The notes beneath the pieces were generated by a model. That model worked only from the letters and a program-made list of their open reading frames with translations. It was not told where the DNA came from and did no database searches. The position numbers and the translations under genes are program-made. A DNA stretch of 64,000 nt from assembly GCA_028551475.1 (NCBI GenBank), contig CM052361.1:18913274-18977273 (forward strand), given 5' to 3'. Shown piece by piece: positions 58,309 through 64,000 of the stretch. The first letter of the stretch is position 1; every line of letters begins with the position of its first letter. Source of the DNA: Casuarina equisetifolia. Lineage: Eukaryota > Streptophyta > Magnoliopsida > Fagales > Casuarinaceae.

Positions 58309-59301
58309 ATTTTAGCTTTTTTATATTAATTTAAATTTTTATTGTTTATGTAGAAAGTCTAAAAAGAGCATGAAAAGAAAAGAAGGATGCAAGAAGACAA
58401 ACAAGAGGGAGCACAAAAACAGAAAATAGAGGGGCAAGAAAGTCAAAAGAACGAGGCGTGAATTGTGAAGAAAGAAACTTGGGCTCGCCGGACAAGAGGA
58501 TGAGAACACAAAGGAGAGAAACGTGATTTTCGAGGGAGGTGCCGCACAAAAGAAACAAAAGAGAGAAGGGAGAGAGAAAAGTGGTGCTACCCGAATGAAA
58601 AGAGAAAAAGAAAAAAAAAATCAAAAAGAAAAAGAGAGGCGTGACAGTTGGTTTTGGATTTGATTTTATAGGAGTTTTGTAAAGAATTTTTGAAGAGAAG
58701 ACAATGTGATGACAATTTTCTTGTTTTTTATTTAAGATATTTTGCTTAATTTCTACTATTGTTTTGGTTTATTATTAACCATGAATTAAATATGGATAGA
58801 TATTATTTTTGTGACTTTTGGTGATAAGATAATGAAAAGATTTATTATACATTAGGAATAGTCATAGATCTTAATTCACTTTATTTATTTTAATTCACAT
58901 TGAAATATAGTGAATTAATAAATGGAGTAGATTTATTATACATAAACATAAGATAGTAAATAAATTAGAAAGTTCTATTATTACATAATTATTATCATTC
59001 TTGTAGGTATAAACTATAGAAATTCATATCTAATAGTTATGATAAAATCGGATGCTCTAACATATTTTTCATATTAATCTTTCTTACTTAGATTTAATTT
59101 CATTTAGTCTTTAATTTTTTTTAAAAAATCTTTAATTTTATTCATCATCAACCTTCTTTAAATTTGGTAGATAAATTTTAGAATTAGTGCATTGTTAGTA
59201 TTTAATTAGTCTATTATTCACCAATTTATATGGGACAATTATTTTCTTATTATTATATTATTTATTTGACATCTTTACTTACATTTAAAATTCACCAGAC
59301 A
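58055..59301 (+). repeat. Old solo LTR of the gag-only family, plus orientation
   Basis: The start (TGATAACTCTATTTTTATAG) and the end (ATTCACCAGACA) align with the reversed LTRs at 3203-4479 and 20389-21638. So do internal blocks such as GATGCTCTAACATATTT and TTATTCACCAATTTATATGG. Divergence is far greater than among the others. Target duplication TCTAT / TCCAT. The unoccupied LINE site is visible at about 52040. Confidence 0.82.
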
Positions 59302-59889
59302 TCCATATACAATAAATGCAAGTTAAGAAAAATATCTTAAAAAATTTAGCAACTAAATCCCTTTTATTAATTGTTTTGATTATCTATTATATTTTTTCAT
59401 TCCATCCTTCAATATCATGTTGGATTTCAATCTAGGTAATAATGCTTTTCCAAATTATCATTGCCATACACATTCAAAAAAGAAATGAGTTCTATTTTTT
59501 ATATGAGATTGACAAAATTATAATATACGTTTATCAAATAAAGCCACTATACAATTTCTGTTTTGTAGAAAGTTTGTCCCTATAAACAAACTATCAAATA
59601 AAATTATATTTGCCAATGTCACCAATCCAAATTAAATCATACCAATCTATCATTTTATCAACTTGTCAAAATCATTATAAATCTTTTGGAAATAATATAT
59701 AGAATTAGAGGAAAAAATATAGTACTTGCTATATCTTTATATTCAAGAAAAATTTTCACTAGCCATGGAATAGCTTTGATTCTTTAAAGCAACAACATAA
59801 TCAATTTCATTGGTGGAATCAATATTGCGAGTGAACGTGAATAAAATTTATCTTGCATACTAATCGTTTTAAATGATGATGGGTGCCGT

Positions 59890-60620
59890 TTGTGTTAAAT
59901 ATTGTTGAAATTCAAATCGTTAATAAACTTAAGTTTGGCATCAAATAAATGTTTAACTCTACAATGCTAAAGTTTGAAAACCAAAAGGTCATAACTTCAT
60001 AGAGCATTAACATACTATGGGCCATTCCCAGGAGAATGTGAAACAACATTTTTCCTATCATGATATGTGCCAAAATAATAGAGCTCATTTATCATCCTAC
60101 CTAGTTCTTTGATTTTATTTGTCAAAAGGTCCTAAAATACATAAAAATTGGCATATAACATAATGTGGTAATTATTTTCATCACAAATTTGGACATCGAT
60201 ATGAAATTGAATTTAAATTTTGGTGAATGGAGGACTATATGCAATTTTAGATACATGCATATGTAAATGTTGCCAACATATATAACCAAACCATTATCAC
60301 CATTTGGAAAATTTAACTTTCCTAAATTTAGATGCACATGATACAATAAATTTTAGGTAATTAAATTTGTAGTAATATGATCAATAATGTCATTATCAAT
60401 AATTTAACGTTAATTAATAAAATTGGGAATATTTTCCAAATATGCGTGACTTTGTTGTGCATGCTTTTCATCCATAAATTTTAAGAGGTGTTGATAATGA
60501 GTCTTGTCAATTTCAAAAGAAATTGGAAAAGAATTCCTTGTGTTTATTTTAGCACACACTTTTACATATGATATCCTCTGTTTTAACTTTAGTGGTGTTA
60601 TCATGTACAATGGCTTCCAA
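59890..60620 (-). pseudogene. Copia gag end and protease-region fragment
   Basis: Minus-strand frames give FEIDKTHYQHLLKFMDEKHA (60410-60610), the region after the gag zinc knuckle. PNGDNGLVIYVGNIYICMYL then VLHSPKFKFNFISMSKFV (60122-60346) matches the copia block PxGxxxxVxxxGxVxLxxxxxLxxVLHVPxFxxNLISVxKL. The reading continues as GRMINELYYF near 60085. The catalytic DSGA is not seen. Two frames separated by stops. Confidence 0.82.
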
Positions 60621-61189
60621 TAACACTAGAAACATAACTTATACAAACCTCATCCCATAGAGCATGTGGGACATTATAAAGTTATAATTCTATTATGAAG
60701 GTAGAAATGGAGTATTATTGGTTGCTTGATATTTGGTAAAAAAAAAAAAAGTGATGTTTTAGATAAAAGGAATGTACTACAAAAAGAAAGAAGATGTGGA
60801 TCCTAATGTCAAAGGTCCCGTTAAGTCATAAGAGAACAACGATTAAGGACATGGGGATCAAGGGCATGTAGACAAAGGCCATGAAGTTTAGGGACATAAG
60901 GACTAGGAAAATAAGGACCAAGGACATGAAAATTATGGTATGTAAAAATTGCAAATTCTGAACAACATGGACTTGAATCTCTCCCAGAATAGCAAAATAG
61001 GTCACAAAGCCTAGAGACCATCATAGATAAAAGAAATAGAGCACATTTAAGTGGCTAAAGAAATAAAAGAAGTTCCGAGAGGAGTACAAGTGAGGAGGAT
61101 TGCACTAGTAACAAATTTAGTATATTGATGAATAATCTTTAAGATTCAACTGGACAAAGCTGCAATGACAATATAAGGTTTTAAAGAGA
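60621..61189. other. Unassigned sequence
   Basis: No gene recognised. A run of GGACAT/GGACCA-type short repeats lies at 60845-60930 and poly(A) at 60739-60750. Confidence 0.4.
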
Positions 61190-61860
61190 AAATACCAAAC
61201 CTCTAGATATTTATTCATATTCTCATGAAATGTAAGGGGTATGAATAAAAGCCCTACATAAAAGGAGGTACAAAATGCTATCAAGAATGTACAAGTTGAT
61301 GTTGTCATCATTCTAGAACAAAAAATAAAAATAAAAAATAAAAAATCATAATGGATGATAGAATCTCTTTCTTCTTAATGGGGTTTTATCCATAATTGTA
61401 GAGATAATGAAAATGGAAGGATTTAGATTGTACAAAAGAAGTAGCAGTTCAATATTACAATGACCAAAGGGTAAGAAATATGATACTTATCTGCAATCTA
61501 TGCGACAAATACAGCTAATAAAAAAAAGGATCTATGGAAGAACCTCAAACAATGTCATAACACTTATGGAAAGGATAATCCATGACTACTTATAGGAAGC
61601 TTTAATACAATAAGGGGCTTAAATGAAAGGGTTAGTGTGGCTGGTAGATGGATAGGAATAATATAAGACTTTAACAAGTTCATAAAATGATGTAGAGCTT
61701 ATAAAACCAAATTTTATAGGTCCTTTTCTATCATGGATGAACAAAGGAAATAAAGTAGGATTTAAAGGTATTAAACTACATAGATGATTGGTAAACACTT
61801 AGTGGATGCAAAAAGAAAGGTTTTCAAAACAATCATGCATGATCAATTGATGCCAAAGGT
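61190..61860 (+). pseudogene. LINE endonuclease (APE-type) fragment
   Basis: Plus-strand reading gives FIFS-NVRGMNKSPT (ISWNVRGLN start of plant LINE endonuclease), KEVQNAIKNVQVDVVIILEQ (LETK motif position), AIYATNT, DLWKNL, and LLIGSFNTIRGLNERV near 61590 (the GDFN motif has decayed to GSFN). It stops near PKVFSILVIAPL. It directly abuts the orphan SSP promoter. Confidence 0.75.
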
Positions 61861-61911
61861 TTTCTCCATCCTTGTAATTGCACCTTTAGTTTTTTAGAGT
61901 TTGTTTTACAT

Positions 61912-62290
61912 AGCCAACTAGGGGTTCGAAAACTTTTGGGACCTTTTGGGGAGTTCATGTAATTTATAAGGTCAAGCTACTTATATCTCCTTGATATTTT
62001 GTCAATAAATATCAAGTATGGAGCCTCCACCCAAATAGACAAAAACTAATTGGGGTACCTTTTAATTGGTAGGTGTGTCTTCTAAACCAAGTAAAATGAT
62101 GAATTTGGAGAAAATTTTACCTTTATCATCACTATAAATAGGAAGATTTAATCTTATGTGATGGATTTTTCCAGGTGAAGACAAAAGTGTCAATCAAGCA
62201 TAGTAAATTGACTATTCCTTTTCTTTATGATGTAAGAGTATAAAGCAATTGTTCCAACAAATTATCATTAATCTATGCATGAGAAAGTAA
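61912..62290 (-). pseudogene. SSP unit D: orphan promoter and first exon, peptide gene missing
   Basis: Matches the upstream part of units A-C, including the TATA box (61963-61969), the spacer motif CACTATAAATAGGAAG near 62140, and the paired GTCAA/TTGAC (62189-62212). On the minus strand homology ends at about 61912, right where the other units have the exon 1/intron 1 donor. Neither intron nor coding sequence follows; LINE endonuclease sequence lies there instead. Confidence 0.75.
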
Positions 62291-62930
62291 ATTTGTCCTC
62301 ATAAAATTGCATATTTTGACTAACAAAGAAACGACATGTCTTAGGGTCATAAAGTTTATATCCCTTACGTCCCTAAATATATCTCATAAATATGTTGGGG
62401 ATTACTTGTGCATCAAATTTGTCTTTGTACCCTACTATGGTGACATAGCAAAGACAACCAAAAAATCATAAAATGAGAAATTCTTAGTGATTTGACAAAA
62501 CATTTATTAAAGGGTGTGATATTGTGTAAAACTACGGAAATTATCATATTCTTTAGATAGGTTTCTATAACTATGCATTCTCCCTAAAACTTAATAGGCA
62601 TAAGAGACTACTCTAAAAATTTTAATTCCCTTGTAATATCTAAAATGTGACAGTGTTTGTATTTGACAATATCATTCTATTAGGAAGCATGCACACAAGA
62701 ACTCTCATGTATGGTCCCTCATGATGAAAACAATTTTTTGACTTTTTGGTTGAAGAAATAAAGTGCATTGTCTTTTTAACACAATTGATTGTTAATGCTT
62801 CAAATATTTTTGAATTTTTGCTTCTAATTGAACACTTTATATTGTCTTCATTTTCTTTGAAAAAACAAGGTTTGGAATTCCTACCATTATAAGATTTACA
62901 TTCTCTACTAAATTGCACGGATATTGTCAA
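62290..62930 (-). pseudogene. Copia integrase C-terminal fragment
   Basis: Minus-strand pieces FFGCLCYVTI near 62460, KDKFDAQVIPNIFM near 62430, and GRKGYKLYDPKTCRFFVSQN near 62370 match the copia integrase end (FGCLCYAxxxxxxxxKFxPRAxPxVFLGYxxGxKGYxxYDLxxxxxFVSRD). The 96-codon frame at 62640-62930 lies upstream in the same direction but has no clear signature. Confidence 0.65.
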
Positions 62931-63399
62931 AATAAATAAATACAGTTGGAATTGGTTCTCTTGGTATATAATTTCGTGAAGTAATACTCTTAGCTAGGTC
63001 GTACAACCACCTTGCAGAGTTAAAGCTGAAAGTTCAGCTGCCATTGTTAAGTTAGAGATTTTTGTTAGCTTTTTAATATATCGTAATAATATTTGAATTA
63101 CATATATATGACCAAATATTTAAATCATGAAAATTTTGATTGAAGCACAACACTTCGTACGAAAGGGAAAAGAACTTTTGGTTGCTTCTAAATATTTCGT
63201 AGCTTCCTTAATGGCATGTTATGAGAAACGCAAAGGGGAGACCCAATCACACAAACCGCAAACGAACCAAGCACACCATGAACACAAAAGGTTTAAGGTA
63301 GTTTGAACAGAAATTAGTAATCTCTTATGCCATGAAAGTTTCTTTACATAATCTCATTAGAAGGTTAATTTGTCAAAATTGACTCTTTATAGTAGTAGA
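62931..63399. other. Unassigned sequence
   Basis: No gene or recognised repeat. Confidence 0.4.
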
Positions 63400-63880
63400 C
63401 ATTATATGATGATTTTTTTTCAGTTAACTTATATTATAATTTATGTTAGACCCAATTGAAAATATGAGTTATTTCTTTTTTGAATATCAATAGAATTGGA
63501 CATCATATTTGAGGATGGAATGAAAATTTGTAATGGATGCCTAGAGCAATTAAAGGAAGTAATTTGACCACAAAACTTCTTAAGATATTTATTTTTAGCT
63601 TGCATTTACTATATATGGGCTAAACATAATAAAAGACAAAACAAAACAATTGATGTCCTAATTCAATTGGTAAAATAAGAAGATTGTATAAGCAGAGCAT
63701 ATTTGTTTCAAAATTATAAATTCTTCTAAGAAAATATCATGTTGATTTAAATTTAGAGGCTTTCAACTTCTATTTTTTTTTTTTATAGTTTTCACATCTC
63801 TTGTAATATTAGGATATACTCATATGTTTTTGTATGCTAATTTTATTAATATAAACTTATATTTCCACCAAAAAGACAAG
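63400..63880 (+). pseudogene. LINE 3' end fragment
   Basis: Parallels 52830-53290: zf-RVT end, FLACIYYIWA-like text near 63610, then the tail TTTTATTAATATAAACTTAT and an A-rich end near 63875. Decayed. Confidence 0.7.
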
Positions 63881-64000
63881 AAGTTCCTTTTATCTCATCT
63901 ATAACTCTTAAAATAATGGTAAAAAATTTATCATACTAGCATTTATCACCTTTATCAACTCAAGAAGAACACTATAAAACTTACAAGATTTTCTCTTATA
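63881..64000. other. AT-rich window end
   Basis: Nothing recognised in these bases. Confidence 0.4.

Larger units (their letters stand above)
57595..59870 (-). mobile_element. LINE 3' fragment flanked by long direct repeats and split by a solo LTR
   Basis: A minus-strand LINE tail of the 51781-52431 family occupies 57785-58054 and continues at 59302-59690. Outside it, a stretch of about 180 bp (57600-57785, with TTGCTATATCTTTATATTCA and GGTGGAATCAATATTGC) is repeated at 59690-59870. That is far longer than a usual LINE target duplication. Confidence 0.75.

Noticed and set aside
58346..58624. 92-codon minus-strand Phe/Leu/Ser-rich frame
   Set aside because: It lies inside the old solo LTR in a purine-rich stretch shared with the other family LTRs; no independent support.
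62640..62930. 96-codon minus-strand frame as a separate gene
   Set aside because: It directly precedes copia integrase remnants in the same orientation and has no own signature, so it is treated as part of the copia fragment.

Overview
This is a stretch of plant nuclear DNA, most probably from a eudicot with a repeat-rich genome. I infer this from Ty1/copia and Ty3/gypsy LTR retrotransposons primed by tRNA-iMet and tRNA-Asp type sites, many 5'-truncated LINEs, very AT-rich intergenic sequence, short genes with plant-type TATA boxes and candidate GT-AG introns, and no sign of operons. The species cannot be fixed from the sequence alone. No tRNA, rRNA or CRISPR array was found.

The only convincing host genes are three paralogous minus-strand genes for small secreted peptides of 71 to 75 residues (SSP1 at 18017-18238, SSP2 at 37503-37730, SSP3 at 53950-54165). 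Each has a signal peptide, a variable acidic middle and a conserved Cys-containing C-terminus (HHxIPxxxYC...C). They sit in a dispersed tandem array. Each unit carries conserved upstream DNA: a minus-strand TATA box, a candidate 5'-UTR intron and a paired W-box-like motif. A fourth unit at 61912-62290 keeps only the promoter and untranslated first exon; the peptide gene is gone. I do not recognise the peptide family.

The rest is mostly nested retrotransposons. From left to right: 1-4479 is a gag-only, tRNA-Asp-primed gypsy-like element (minus strand) inserted in a decayed copia (4480-about 6530). 7368-12505 is a full-length but dead copia with 205-bp LTRs. 12506-14770 is unassigned. 14770-17320 holds LINE relics. 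SSP1 follows. 19697-28583 is a copia split by a second, complete gag-only element (20389-26397, perfect GATTT target duplication). 28686-33062 holds two opposed LINE relics. 33066-36424 is a chromovirus with LTRs, inserted in copy B of the duplication and internally inverted. SSP2 follows. 43908-45158 is a solo LTR with a perfect CTACT target duplication. 47383-47718 may be a TRIM. 49690-53311 holds LINEs, one with a clean 13-bp target duplication and a second LINE nested inside it. SSP3 follows. 57595-59870 is a LINE split by an old solo LTR. 59890-60620 and 62290-62930 are copia fragments, with a LINE endonuclease fragment at 61190-61860 and a LINE 3' end at 63400-63880.

Because the SSP units and the LINEs occur in several copies, empty sites for several insertions can be read inside the window itself. 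This gives a relative order: segmental duplication of the SSP unit first, then copia, chromovirus and LINE insertions into individual copies, and then the gag-only family, whose LTRs are still nearly identical.
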